Source of the DNA: Luteimicrobium album
Lineage (GTDB): Bacteria > Actinomycetota > Actinomycetes > Actinomycetales > Cellulomonadaceae
Length of the DNA stretch: 64,000 nucleotides
Assembly (NCBI RefSeq): GCF_030161555.1
Contig: NZ_BSUK01000001.1
Span: forward strand, 744,001 to 808,000
Direction of reading: 5' to 3'
The notes under the pieces are model-generated. The model was given only the letters and a program-made list of their open reading frames with translations. It made no database searches and had not been told where the DNA came from. This document shows positions 38,439 to 47,513 of the stretch, piece by piece. Each line of letters opens with the position of its first letter. The first letter of the stretch is position 1. The position numbers and the translations under genes were made by a program.

Positions 38439-39827
38439 ATGACGCTTCCAGCTGACGTCACGACGGTCGGTGAGCTCCGTGCCTCCGGGCACGTCCAGCG
38501 GTCGGTGCGTGACGAGATCCGGACCAACCTGCTCTCCGCGCTGCGTGAGGGCCGCGACCCCTGGCCAGGCCTGCACGGCTTCGAGTCGACGGTCGTCCCC
38601 CAGCTCGAACGCGCCCTGCTCGCGGGCCACGACGTCGTGCTGCTGGGCGAACGCGGCCAGGGCAAGACGCGCGTGCTGCGCACGCTCGCCGGCCTGCTCG
38701 ACGAGTGGACGCCCGTGATCGCGGGCTCGGAGCTCGGCGAGCACCCCTACGACCCGATCACGGCGGCGAGCCGGAGACGCGCGGCGGAGCTGGGCGACGC
38801 GCTCCCCGTCGCGTGGCGTCACCGCGACGAGCGCTACGTCGAGAAGCTCGCGACCCCCGACACCTCGGTCGCGGACCTGATCGGCGACGTCGACCCGATG
38901 AAGGTCGCGGAGGGCCGCAGCCTGGGCGACCCCGAGACCATCCACTTCGGTCTCGTGCCGCGCAGCCACCGCGGCATCGTCGCCATCAACGAGCTGCCCG
39001 ACCTCGCCGAGCGCATCCAGGTCGCCCTGCTCAACGTCATGGAGGAGCGCGACATCCAGGTTCGCGGCTACGTGCTGCGTCTCCCGCTCGACGTGCTGGT
39101 CGTCGCGAGCGCGAACCCCGAGGACTACACGAACCGCGGGCGCATCATCACGCCCCTCAAGGACCGCTTCGGCGCGGAGATCCGCACGCACTACCCGGTC
39201 CGGCTCGAGGACGAGGTGGCGATCGTCCGGCAGGAGGCGGACCTCGTCGCGGACGTGCCCGACCACCTGCTGGAGATCCTGGCCCGGTTCACGCGCGCGC
39301 TGCGCGAGTCGAGCGCCGTGGACCAGCGCAGCGGCGTCAGTGCGCGCTTCACGATCGCGGGCGCTGAGACGATCGCCGCGGCTGCGCTGCACCGCGCCAC
39401 CCGGCAGGGTGAGGCCGAGGCCGTCGCACGGCCTGTCGACCTGGAGACGGCGGTCGACGTGCTGGGCGGCAAGGTCGAGTTCGAGGCGGCCGAGGAGGGC
39501 CGCGAGGACGAGATCCTCGACCACCTGCTGCGGACGTCGACCGCGGAGACGGTCCGTTCGCACCTGCGCGGCGTCGACCTCGGGCTGCTCGTGGACGCGC
39601 TCGCCGGCGGCCGCATGGTCACCACGGGCGAGCAGGTCACGGCGCGCGACTTCCTCGCGAGCCTGCCCGCGCTGGGCGAGTCCGAGCTGTACGACGACGT
39701 CTGCGAGCGCCTGGGCGCGACGACGGACGGCGAGCGCGCGGGGGCGATCGAGCTCGCGCTCGAAGGCCTGTACCTGGCGCGCCGGATCAGCAAGGAGGCC
39801 GGCGACGGCGAGACGATCTACGGCTAG
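38439..39827 (+). CDS. MoxR/ChlI-type AAA+ ATPase (magnesium chelatase subunit I-like)
   Basis: 462 residues. Walker A GERGQGKT is at 70-77, GIVAINELPDLAERIQVALL is the Walker B region with Asn-Glu in place of Asp-Glu, and VLVVASANPEDYTNRGRIIT is sensor 1. RSGVSARFTIAGAETIAAAA is the helical lid. It pairs with the VWA protein 11 bp downstream, the standard MoxR/VWA chaperone couple that remodels or inserts metal into partner enzymes. The partner is not evident here. Confidence 0.9.
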   Translation: MTLPADVTTVGELRASGHVQRSVRDEIRTNLLSALREGRDPWPGLHGFESTVVPQLERALLAGHDVVLLGERGQGKTRVLRTLAGLLDEWTPVIAGSELGEHPYDPITAASRRRAAELGDALPVAWRHRDERYVEKLATPDTSVADLIGDVDPMKVAEGRSLGDPETIHFGLVPRSHRGIVAINELPDLAERIQVALLNVMEERDIQVRGYVLRLPLDVLVVASANPEDYTNRGRIITPLKDRFGAEIRTHYPVRLEDEVAIVRQEADLVADVPDHLLEILARFTRALRESSAVDQRSGVSARFTIAGAETIAAAALHRATRQGEAEAVARPVDLETAVDVLGGKVEFEAAEEGREDEILDHLLRTSTAETVRSHLRGVDLGLLVDALAGGRMVTTGEQVTARDFLASLPALGESELYDDVCERLGATTDGERAGAIELALEGLYLARRISKEAGDGETIYG

Positions 39828-39838
39828 GGAGCCGCTCC

Positions 39839-41890
39839 ATGGCTAGGCCGAACCGGCGGCTCACCCGCCGCACGCGCTACGTCGCGTACACGGACGGGCC
39901 CGACCCGCTCGCTCCCCCGGTCGACCTGTCGTCGGCGCTCGAGGCGATCGGCGAGGACGTCATGGCTGGGTCGTCGCCCGAGGCGGCGCTCCGCGAGCTC
40001 CTGCGCCGCGGCACGGGCGACCGCGCCGGTCTCGACGACCTGGCCCGCCGCGTCGCCGAGCGCCGCCGTGAGCTCACCGACCGCCACCACCTCGACGGGA
40101 CGTTGCAGGAGGTCAAGGAGCTGCTCGACCGGGCGGTGCTCGCCGAGCGGAAGCAGCTGGCCCGTGACATCGACCTGGACGAGGGCGACCGGGCGCTCTC
40201 GCAGCTGCGGCTCGACGCCCTGCCGTCCTCGCCCGCGGCGGCAGTCGGCGAGCTGAACGACTACCCGTGGCGCTCGAGCGAGGCCCGTGCGGACTTCGAG
40301 CGGATCAAGGACCTGCTCGGCCGCGAGCTGCTCGACCAGCGCTTCGCGGGCATGAAGCAGGCGCTCGAGGGCGCGACGGACGCCGACCGGGCCGCCGTCG
40401 GGCAGATGCTCGAGGACCTGAACGCGCTGCTGGAGGCGCACGCCCGCGGGGAGGACACTCCGGAGCAGTTCGAGGCGTTCATGGAGCGGCACGGCGACTT
40501 CTTCCCCGAGGGTCCGCGTGACGTCGACGAGCTCCTCGACGCGCTCGCGAGCCGGGCGGCCGCGGCGCAGCGCCTGCGCAACTCGCTGAGTCCGGACCAG
40601 CGGCGCGAGCTGGACGCGCTGGCCCAGCAGGCGTTCGGCTCGCCCGAGCTGATGTCCTCGCTCGCCCGGCTGGACCAGGCGCTGCAGACCCTGCGCCCCA
40701 GCGAGGACTGGGGCGGCTCGGAGCGGCTCGACGGCGAGGAGGGCCTCGGGCTGGGCGACGGCACGGGCGTCCTCCAGGATCTCGCGGACCTGGACGCGCT
40801 CGCCGAGCAGCTCGCGCAGTCGTACCCCGGCTCACAGCTCGACGACGTCGACCTCGACGCGCTCGTGCGCCAGCTCGGCCCGGACGCCGCGGTCGACGCC
40901 CGAGCCCTCCAGCGGCTCGAGCGCGCGCTGCGCGACTCGGACACGATGCGGCGTGCGAGCGACGGCAGGCTCATGCTGACGCCGCAGGCGATGCGCCGGC
41001 TGGGCCGGACCCTGCTGCGCGACATCGCCGAGCGGATGTCCGGCCGGGCCGGCGCCCACGACCTGCGGCGGGCCGGTTCCGCGGGCGACCTGTCCGGCGC
41101 GACGAGGCCGTGGTCGTTCGGGGACACCGAGCCGTGGGACGTCACGCGCACGCTCACGAACGCCCTCACGCGCCGGTCCGCCTCGGACGCGGGGCGGACC
41201 GCGCCCGGGGGAACGGCCGGGAGCGGACCGCGCGTCGTCGTCGGGCTGGACGACGTCGAGGTCCAGGAGAGCGAGGCGCGGACCCAGGCGTGCGTCGCGC
41301 TGCTCGTGGACACGTCGTTCTCGATGGCGATGGAGGGGCGCTGGGTGCCGATGAAGCGCACCGCGCTCGCGCTGCACACGCTCGTCTCGACCCGGTTCCG
41401 CGGTGACGACCTCCAGCTCGTCGCGTTCGGACGGACGGCGCAGGCGATGGAGATCGAGGAGCTCGTGGACCTCGACGCGCTGTGGGAGAAAGGCACCAAC
41501 CTGCACCACGCGCTGCTGCTCGCGAACCGTCTGTTCCGGCGGCACCCGAACGCGCAGCCGGTGCTCCTCGTCGTCACCGACGGCGAGCCGACCTCGCACC
41601 TCGAGCCCGACGGCGAGCCGTGGTTCGACTACCCGCCGGCCCCGGTGACGATCGCCCGCACGGTCCAGGAGCTCGACGCCTCGGCCCGCCTCGGCGCGCG
41701 CACGACGTTCTTCCGGCTGGGCGACGACCCCGGGCTCGCGCGGTTCGTCGACGCCATGGCCCGGCGGGTCGACGGCACGGTCGTCGCGCCCGAGGCGGAC
41801 GACCTCGGTGCCGCCGTCGTCGAGTCGTACCTGGGGTCGCGGCAGGGCGGCGCGTTCGGCGGCTGGGGCGACGACGACCGGCCCTGGTGA
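39839..41890 (+). CDS. VWA-domain protein, partner of the MoxR ATPase
   Basis: 683 residues. The first 480 are mainly alpha-helical, acidic and Leu-rich (e.g. ERIKDLLGRELLDQRFAGMK, DELLDALASRAAAAQRLRN). The VWA domain begins at about 480 with a full MIDAS: DTSFSMA (Asp491, DxSxS), EKGTNLHHALLLANR (Thr) and VVTDGEPTSH (Asp). It ends GGWGDDDRPW. The helical part likely binds the AAA+ ring. Start ATG 39839 has GGGAGCCG upstream. Intracellular; no signal peptide. Confidence 0.9.
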   Translation: MARPNRRLTRRTRYVAYTDGPDPLAPPVDLSSALEAIGEDVMAGSSPEAALRELLRRGTGDRAGLDDLARRVAERRRELTDRHHLDGTLQEVKELLDRAVLAERKQLARDIDLDEGDRALSQLRLDALPSSPAAAVGELNDYPWRSSEARADFERIKDLLGRELLDQRFAGMKQALEGATDADRAAVGQMLEDLNALLEAHARGEDTPEQFEAFMERHGDFFPEGPRDVDELLDALASRAAAAQRLRNSLSPDQRRELDALAQQAFGSPELMSSLARLDQALQTLRPSEDWGGSERLDGEEGLGLGDGTGVLQDLADLDALAEQLAQSYPGSQLDDVDLDALVRQLGPDAAVDARALQRLERALRDSDTMRRASDGRLMLTPQAMRRLGRTLLRDIAERMSGRAGAHDLRRAGSAGDLSGATRPWSFGDTEPWDVTRTLTNALTRRSASDAGRTAPGGTAGSGPRVVVGLDDVEVQESEARTQACVALLVDTSFSMAMEGRWVPMKRTALALHTLVSTRFRGDDLQLVAFGRTAQAMEIEELVDLDALWEKGTNLHHALLLANRLFRRHPNAQPVLLVVTDGEPTSHLEPDGEPWFDYPPAPVTIARTVQELDASARLGARTTFFRLGDDPGLARFVDAMARRVDGTVVAPEADDLGAAVVESYLGSRQGGAFGGWGDDDRPW

Positions 41891-41898
41891 GGACCGGG

Positions 41899-42705
41899 TC
41901 AGAACAACGGCCAGGGCACGGACGGCATGTCGCCCTCCGGCGCGGGGAACGTCCGGGTGCGGAGCAGCCGCTCGCAGCGCAGGGCGAGCGCCACGAGCTC
42001 GTCGTCGCTCAGCAGCGGGCCGAGCGCCCGGGCGAGCGGCCCGTCCAGGTCCGGGCCCAGCCCGGTCCGGACCCGCTCGACGCCGGCCAGCTCCGACGCG
42101 TCGAGGTTCTCGCCCAGCCAGCCCCACAGCACCGTCCGGAGCTTGGGCTCGACGTGGAACGTGACGCCGTGGTCGACGCCGAGCCGGCGGCCGTCGGGCA
42201 TCGGCAGCACGTGCCCGCCCTTGCGGTCCGCGTTGTTCAGGACGACGTCGAGCACCGCCATCCGGCGCAGCGCGGCGGAGTCCTCGTGGACCAGGCAGAC
42301 GGGCCGGTCGTCCTCGTCGGCGCCCTCGAGGACGGTGCGCCAGCCGTCCCGACCCGCCCGCCGAGCGGGGACCACGTTGACCGGGTCCGCTCCCTCGTCC
42401 TGGACCTGCCAGAGCTGCACCATGCCGGGCCCGAGCGGGCCGTCCCGCAGCCACGTGCGTGGCACGACGTTCCACCCCGTCGCCTCCGACACGAGGTACG
42501 CGGCGACCTCCCGGTCGGCGAGCGTCCCGTCCGGGAAGTCCCAGAGCGGCTTCTCGCCGGCGACCGGCTTGTAGACGACGTCGACCTCGCCGATCCGGGC
42601 GAAGAACGTCGCGTTGGACGCCACCTGGATGCGGCCGACGACCTCGAGCGGGGCGGACTCGAGCTCGTCGGAGCCTGCCCCGACCCCGGTGTCCTGGTCG
42701 GTCAC
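41899..42705 (-). CDS. SCO1664-family protein (PI3/4-kinase-like fold)
   Basis: 268 residues from GTG 42705, which overlaps the DUF3090 stop. VVYKPVAGEKPLWDFPDGTL supplies the Lys of the ATP site, VLDVVLNNADRKGGHVL the catalytic loop (DxxxxNxDR), and RLGVDHGVTFHVEP the DFG-like Asp, matching the actinobacterial SCO1664 family. The order histidine phosphatase, DUF3090, SCO1664 is conserved in Actinobacteria and usually leads to mshC. Here mshC is not next to it, but mshD is 5 kb away. Biochemical role unknown. Confidence 0.87.
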   Translation of the reverse strand: MTDQDTGVGAGSDELESAPLEVVGRIQVASNATFFARIGEVDVVYKPVAGEKPLWDFPDGTLADREVAAYLVSEATGWNVVPRTWLRDGPLGPGMVQLWQVQDEGADPVNVVPARRAGRDGWRTVLEGADEDDRPVCLVHEDSAALRRMAVLDVVLNNADRKGGHVLPMPDGRRLGVDHGVTFHVEPKLRTVLWGWLGENLDASELAGVERVRTGLGPDLDGPLARALGPLLSDDELVALALRCERLLRTRTFPAPEGDMPSVPWPLF

Positions 42706-43250
42706 GCAGCGCCCGGCTGGGCGTCGTCGGGCACCGCGCAGTCGTGACCCTCCGGGTCGATGGGCTCGCCGCACCTCGGGCAGGTCGGCCGCCCCGCCTG
42801 GACCACGGCCATGGTGCGCCGGACGAACGCGCGTGCGGCACCGACCGGGATCCGCACGCGCAGCATCTCGCTCGGCTCGTCCCCCTCGTCGGGGTCGGCG
42901 TCGTCGTCGAGCGAGAACGCCTCGATGAGCACCTGCGCGGTCCGCGGGTCCCAGCCCAGGTGGATCGCCCCGGTGCGGAAGTCCTCCTCGACGGGCTGGT
43001 CGAGCGGGTCCTCGTCGAGGAGCTCGGGCGGCACCTCGGCCGGGACGGTGAGCCCGTCCTGCGTCGCGAGCTCGTCGAGCATCTCGTCGATCGTCTCGGC
43101 GAGCACGGCGGACTGCTGCTTCTCCATGGCGACGCTCGTCGTGCGGGTACCGGTGCGCGCCTGGAGGTAGAAGGTGCGTTCGCCGGGTCGGCCGACCGTC
43201 CCGACGACGACCCGGTCGGGCCAGTCGAACTCGTGCACGAGGGTGGGCAT
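42702..43250 (-). CDS. DUF3090 family protein
   Basis: 182 residues. VHEFDWPDRVVVGTVGRPGE, ERTFYLQARTG and MEKQQSAVLAETIDEMLDEL are the conserved DUF3090 blocks. The C-terminus has a zinc-knuckle-like CPRCGEPIDPEGHDC. It lies between the phosphatase and the SCO1664 gene, overlapping the latter by GTGA. Function unknown; conserved in nearly all Actinobacteria. Start ATG 43250. Confidence 0.9.
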   Translation of the reverse strand: MPTLVHEFDWPDRVVVGTVGRPGERTFYLQARTGTRTTSVAMEKQQSAVLAETIDEMLDELATQDGLTVPAEVPPELLDEDPLDQPVEEDFRTGAIHLGWDPRTAQVLIEAFSLDDDADPDEGDEPSEMLRVRIPVGAARAFVRRTMAVVQAGRPTCPRCGEPIDPEGHDCAVPDDAQPGAA

Positions 43251-43256
43251 GCCTCC

Positions 43257-43262
43257 ACCCTA
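43257..43262 (-). promoter_or_regulatory. Leaderless promoter of the DUF3090 gene
   Basis: On the minus strand TAGGGT is followed by GGAGGC and the ATG at 43250. The GGAGG is only 1 nt from the ATG, too close for a normal ribosome site, so leaderless use fits better. Confidence 0.4.
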
Positions 43263-43282
43263 AGGAGCGGACGCGCCCGCTG

Positions 43283-43975
43283 TCAGGAGGGTGCGTGCCC
43301 GGAACCGCCGCCGACGGGCGCGTCCCCGACCGGTGCCGCGGCGCGCAGCCACGACAGGTCGCCCGCGTCCGTGTTCACGGCGACCACCTCGGGCCGGTGC
43401 GGCCCGTAGCGCACGACCGAGACCGACGCCGGACCGACCGCGATCCGCTGGAACAGATCGAGGTGCATGCCGAGCGCGTCGGCGAGGACGGCCTTGATGA
43501 TGTCGCCGTGCGCGACCGCCGCCCACACCGCCCCCGTGCCGTGCCGGGCCTCGAGGTCGGCGTCGTGCCGGCGGACCGCCTCCACCGACCGTGCCTGCAT
43601 CGCCGCGAGCGACTCGCCGCCCGGGAACGCGGCCGCCGACGGCTGGCCCTGGACCACCGTCCACAGCGGCTCCTTCGCGAGCTCCGCGAGGGCACGGCCC
43701 TGCCAGTCGCCGTAGTCGCACTCGGTGATCCCGGGCTCCACGGTGAGCGACGGCTTCCCTTCCTGCTGCCCGACGACGGCCCGCGCGGTCTCCCGGCACC
43801 TCACCAACGGGCTGGTCACCACCGCGACCAGGGGGACGGCCGCGAGGCGGCGCGCCGTCGCCTCGGCCTGGGCGCGCCCGGTCGTGTCGAGCCGGACGCC
43901 CGGGGTGCGGCCCGCGAGGATGCCCTGGGTGTTCGCGGCGGTGCGGCCGTGGCGGACGAGGAGGACGGTGGCCAT
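43283..43975 (-). CDS. Histidine phosphatase / phosphomutase-like protein (MSMEG_4193 family)
   Basis: 230 residues. VLLVRHGRTAANTQG carries the catalytic RHG (His9), VTSPLVRCRETA the second Arg, ITECDYGDWQGR the acid, and WAAVAHGDIIKAVLADALG the second His. LDLFQRIAVGPASVSVVRYG is specific to the actinobacterial MSMEG_4193 group that accompanies DUF3090. The frame is open to 44077, but ATG 43975 is the natural start for the beta-1 strand. The substrate is unknown. Confidence 0.9.
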   Translation of the reverse strand: MATVLLVRHGRTAANTQGILAGRTPGVRLDTTGRAQAEATARRLAAVPLVAVVTSPLVRCRETARAVVGQQEGKPSLTVEPGITECDYGDWQGRALAELAKEPLWTVVQGQPSAAAFPGGESLAAMQARSVEAVRRHDADLEARHGTGAVWAAVAHGDIIKAVLADALGMHLDLFQRIAVGPASVSVVRYGPHRPEVVAVNTDAGDLSWLRAAAPVGDAPVGGGSGHAPS

Positions 43976-44106
43976 GGGTGGAGCCTGCCACGTCGTCGAC
44001 CGTCGCCGCGCGCGTGCAGCCGCCGGCGCGAGAATGGTGCGAGCACAGCCGTGACAACCGGCGCACGGCGACCGCACGGTGAGGCAGACCCGTCCAGAGC
44101 CGGACT

Positions 44107-44967
44107 ATGGAGCGTCGAATGATCGCCGATCTGATCTGCAGCACCTGCTCGACGGACGCGGACGTCGAGGCGGTCGGTCGGGCCGAGGACGGACGTATCC
44201 AGGTACGTTGCACCCGGTGTGGGGGCGAGTGGACACGCGGCAGGGCTACGGAACGACGCGTCGATCACCATCCCGTGCTGCCGACGTTGGAGCAGCTCAG
44301 GGAGAGGTTCCCGGGACCGGGCGACGTCGAGCCCGCGCGTCTCGCCCGGGTCGAGCAGCTCAAGCACGAGTTCCTCGAACGGGTTCAGCCGCACCCCGAC
44401 CCCGCCGTCGCACGGCACTGGGCGACGTATCAGCAGATCTTCAGCGCAGACGGTCCGGTCCGAGCGAGCCCCGCGGACCTCAAGGCATTCGCCAATATCC
44501 GGCTCGGCGCGCACCCCGGAAACATGTCCGTCTTCAACCGGGCCTGGAACGAGCTGGGCGACTCCGACGCGGCCGACAAGCTCCGCGGCGTCATCGAGTA
44601 CCTCCTTCGCGGACCTCGGGACGTCCCCCTCGAGGATCGCCTCACGACCCTCATCACCGACCGCGACGCCGGGATGAAGGGCTTCAGGGAGTCGCTCTTG
44701 ACCAAAGTGCTCTGCGTGGTGGAGGACAGGGAGTACCTGCCGATCCTCACCTACACCAGCCCAGCGAGCGCCGGGAAGCGTGAGGTCGCCCAGGACGTGT
44801 GGGGGCTCGCTCTTCCTGATCCCCATCGCGTCACCTGGACGATCGGCCGGCTGATCGTGTGGAGCAACCGCCTTCTGCTCGTGCTCGCGGGCGACGGGTT
44901 CGCGACAGTCCACCATGCCGCCAAGTTCCTCTGGTGGGCGAAGGACAGGGACATTCGCGCACGCTGA
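44107..44967 (+). CDS. Zinc-ribbon protein of unknown function
   Basis: 286 residues. An N-terminal CSTC...CTRCG pair (residues about 11-39) makes a zinc ribbon. A helical region follows, then GMKGFRESLLTKVLCVVEDR and YLPILTYTSPASAGKREVAQ, which resembles a helical fold seen near the ends of some restriction and AAA+ proteins. The resemblance is weak. ATG 44119 is an alternative start. The gene faces the DUF4143 ATPase tail to tail. Its codon use is less biased than its neighbours' (for example acgtat, aatatc), which hints at horizontal origin. Confidence 0.65.
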   Translation: MERRMIADLICSTCSTDADVEAVGRAEDGRIQVRCTRCGGEWTRGRATERRVDHHPVLPTLEQLRERFPGPGDVEPARLARVEQLKHEFLERVQPHPDPAVARHWATYQQIFSADGPVRASPADLKAFANIRLGAHPGNMSVFNRAWNELGDSDAADKLRGVIEYLLRGPRDVPLEDRLTTLITDRDAGMKGFRESLLTKVLCVVEDREYLPILTYTSPASAGKREVAQDVWGLALPDPHRVTWTIGRLIVWSNRLLLVLAGDGFATVHHAAKFLWWAKDRDIRAR

Positions 44968-45125
44968 GGCTCGTTCGCGGCCTAGACCACGACACCGCTC
45001 GAGGTCGCGCACGCACGTGCTCATGTGCAGCTCCGGGTCCTCGGCGAGTAGCACTCCAGCGGGGGACCTCGTCGCCCCGCGAGATAGTGGCACAGGAGCA
45101 ACTGTCCCGGCGGAACCCTGCGGCC

Positions 45126-46397
45126 TTACGGACCGAGCAGCGCAGCCGGTACGACCGCGACACCGTCACGGCGTCGGTAGGCGTGCCGTCCGGTGCAGAT
45201 CACCGCCATGTCGACGAGCTGGGGGCCGAGTCGTTCCTTCAGCCACAGCAGGTGACGCGCGTCCTTGTCCGTCGGGACCGCGGCGAGCTTGACCTCGAGA
45301 GCGACCACCCGACCGCCGCGGCCCTCGATGACGAGGTCGACCTCGTGCCGACCGTCGCGGTCGCGCAGGTGGTGGACCCGCGCTTCGGCGCCCTGGGCGA
45401 AGACCTGGGCCTCGAGCGTGATCAGGGACTCGAAGAGAGCCCCGAGGATCGTGCGGTGGTCGATCGCCGGGGAGCCCTGCTGGCCGGCCAGCAGGGCGTC
45501 CGCGTCCAGGTTCAGCAGCCGGGCCGCGAGCGCGGGGTCGGCGAGCTGGTGCTTCGCCGCCTGACCGAGCCGCGACAGGTGGTTGGAGACAGGCATCCAG
45601 GCCGGCGTGGGGTCGAGCAGCCACAGACCCGACAGCGCGTCGCGGTAGGTGAGGGTGGTGACCTTGGTGGGCTTCTCGCCCTGGTTGGGTGTGGCGGCGT
45701 CGAGGATCTCGGAGTACTTCGCGGTCGTCGAGCTGGCCGCAGCGTAGGCCGCGAGCCAGGCCCGGAGCGATTCCGGACGGCGCACCGGATAACCGGCCTC
45801 CGGGAACTCTCGCTGCACGATGTTGTCGATGTAGGTGTCGAGCGCGAACCGTCGGAGCCTCGCGGTCGCCGCCCCACGAATGCCGGGGAAGCCGGACGCA
45901 GTGATCTCTTCGACGTAGCCGGCGAGCGCCACGTCCGTCTCTCCGTCGATCGTCGCAGTCCCGGCGAGCATCGCACCGAGGCTGACCGTCGGGATCTCGA
46001 CCCCGCGCTCCGACAGGCTCATCGGCCTCATCCGGATCCCGACGATCCGCCCGGCGCCCGAGTGCACCGCCACGCCCCGCGGTGCCGAGCTGCCCGTGAC
46101 CAGAAAGCGCCCGGGTGCTGCGCCGTCGTCGACGGCGCGCCGGATCAGGTCCCACGAGGAGGGCCAGCGCTGCCACTCGTCGACGAGGAGCGGGCCGGGA
46201 AGATCGCGGAGGAGCTGCGGGGCCGCACGAAGCCGCTCGGCGTCCGCCGGCTCGTCAAGAGCAAGCACCGAGGTCGCCCGTCGGCGAGCGGTCTCCGTCT
46301 TGCCGACGCCCTTGGGCCCATAGATCGAGGTGGCCGGAAGATGCGGCTGCAGCTCGTCGAGCAGCTCGTCGACGACTCGCGGGGCGTAGGGAGACAC
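45126..46397 (-). CDS. ATP-binding protein with DUF4143 C-terminal nuclease-like domain
   Basis: 423 residues. Walker A GPKGVGKT is at 27-34 and Walker B LLVDEWQ at 70-76, followed by RFLVTGSSAP (sensor). The middle, SGFPGIRGAATARLRRFALD with TYIDNIVQRE, is the standard AAA_14/DUF4143 linker. The C-terminal HEVDLVIEGRGGRVVALEVK (from about 352) has the Asp...ExK arrangement of PD-(D/E)xK nucleases. Such genes are very common, mobile and uncharacterised. The start GTG 46397 is 31 bp from the 23-bp repeats. Confidence 0.85.
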   Translation of the reverse strand: MSPYAPRVVDELLDELQPHLPATSIYGPKGVGKTETARRRATSVLALDEPADAERLRAAPQLLRDLPGPLLVDEWQRWPSSWDLIRRAVDDGAAPGRFLVTGSSAPRGVAVHSGAGRIVGIRMRPMSLSERGVEIPTVSLGAMLAGTATIDGETDVALAGYVEEITASGFPGIRGAATARLRRFALDTYIDNIVQREFPEAGYPVRRPESLRAWLAAYAAASSTTAKYSEILDAATPNQGEKPTKVTTLTYRDALSGLWLLDPTPAWMPVSNHLSRLGQAAKHQLADPALAARLLNLDADALLAGQQGSPAIDHRTILGALFESLITLEAQVFAQGAEARVHHLRDRDGRHEVDLVIEGRGGRVVALEVKLAAVPTDKDARHLLWLKERLGPQLVDMAVICTGRHAYRRRDGVAVVPAALLGP

Positions 46398-46427
46398 GTC
46401 GGACCTCCGGTGTGCGGGACTCCATCA

Positions 46428-46519
46428 TACCTGGCGCGCACCCTCTACTATACCTGACGCGCATCGCCAAACTTCCCTCGCGCGCACGGCGCACTGTGCC
46501 TCACGCGCACCCTGTACTG
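46428..46519. repeat. Array of four 23-bp direct repeats in a divergent promoter region
   Basis: Copies begin at exactly 46428, 46451, 46474 and 46497. All share T-N-CCT-N-N-CGCGCA; copies 1 and 4 agree at 19 of 24 positions and end in TACTAT or TACTGT, good -10 hexamers. The array lies between the divergent DUF4143 ATPase and the gene at 46551, so it should be an operator or iteron set. Confidence 0.75.
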
Positions 46520-46550
46520 TCACCGCGCAACGAGCAGAGGAGGGTCGAGG

Positions 46551-47302
46551 GTGAGCACGACGCACGGGGCGCCCGTCGGGCAGGGCGCGCTCGCCCTCGA
46601 CGGCACCCAGCTCGACCTGTTCGACGTGCTCGCCGCCGACGGCGGCGAGGCGAGTGCCTGGGGGCGCCGGCGCCGTCGGGCACGGCGGAGCCCGAGCCGC
46701 TGGCGCTGCGCGGCTCGGACTCGGCGTTCACGACGCGAGGCGTCGACCGGTTCCTGCTGAGCGAGGCGTTCACCGCGGTGGCCGAGCTGGACCGCGCGTC
46801 GGCGCCGCTCACGGACGTGCGGCTTCACGTCGAGGTGCGCCTGCCGGGCGCGGGCCACGTGCTGACGGTCGCGGCGACGCTCGAGCGTGAGGTCCGCCGC
46901 CTCGAGTCGGTGACGAGCGGCGCCACCGCGTGGCCCTCCGACGGGGCGCTCGCCGGGGCGATCGCCGCGGCCGGGCCGCTGTCGAGCGGGCCGAGCGGCC
47001 TCGCCGTCGCCGGTGCGGGCGGCGGCGCCGCGGCGCTCATGCTCGCGCTCCAGCCCGTCGACCCGGCGTCGACCCCGCTGACCCGGTGGCCGCGGCTGGC
47101 GCTCGCGCTCGCGGCGTCGGCGGTCGCGGACCGGGGCTTCCGGCTCGCGGACGGCTCGAGCCCTCAGCTCGTGGTCGACCTCGTCCGGCCCCGGTACCGC
47201 GCCGTCGCCGGCGGTCTGCCCGACGAGGCCGTGACGATGATCCTGGTCGGCCGGCAGGCCGGGGTCACGCGCCAGGTGCGCGTCGTGACGACGGGTGACT
47301 GA
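46551..47302 (+). CDS. Conserved-looking hypothetical protein
   Basis: 250 residues with one G restored at 46660-46664 (uncorrected frame stops at 46760). The first 30 residues are VSTTHGAPVGQGALALDG, then QLDLFDVLAADGGEASAWG. The rest is an alpha/beta domain with LTDVRLHVEVRLPGAGHVLT, a Gly/Ala-rich loop AVAGAGGGAAALMLALQPVD and LVVDLVRPRYRAVAGGLPDE. There is no signal peptide or clear helix. The start GTG 46551 has GAGGAGG upstream. I do not recognise the family; its promoter is in the repeat array. Confidence 0.6.
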
Positions 47303-47339
47303 GCCCGCCGACTTCATCCGTCACGCCTGTGACCCCGCG

Positions 47340-47398
47340 TTGACACCGCTGAGCGCCCGCCGCACGATGAGTGCCTGCCCCATGGTGATCTGAGTCAC
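47340..47398 (+). promoter_or_regulatory. Promoter of the secreted beta-propeller gene with CRP/GlxR-like site
   Basis: TTGACA (47340-47345), a 17-bp spacer and CACGAT (47363-47368) form a good housekeeping promoter. GTGATCTGAGTCAC followed by A (47385-47399) fits the CRP/GlxR TGTGA-N6-TCACA site and lies just after the likely start point. Confidence 0.5.
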
Positions 47399-47513
47399 AC
47401 TTGGCAACCATCCCGCATGGACGACGCGCCCCCTCTCGCGCCTCTCACGCGTCCCGCGCGTCTCGGCGCGCCGCCATCCCTGCATCTCGTCACACTCTCG
47501 ACGGGGAGAGCTC

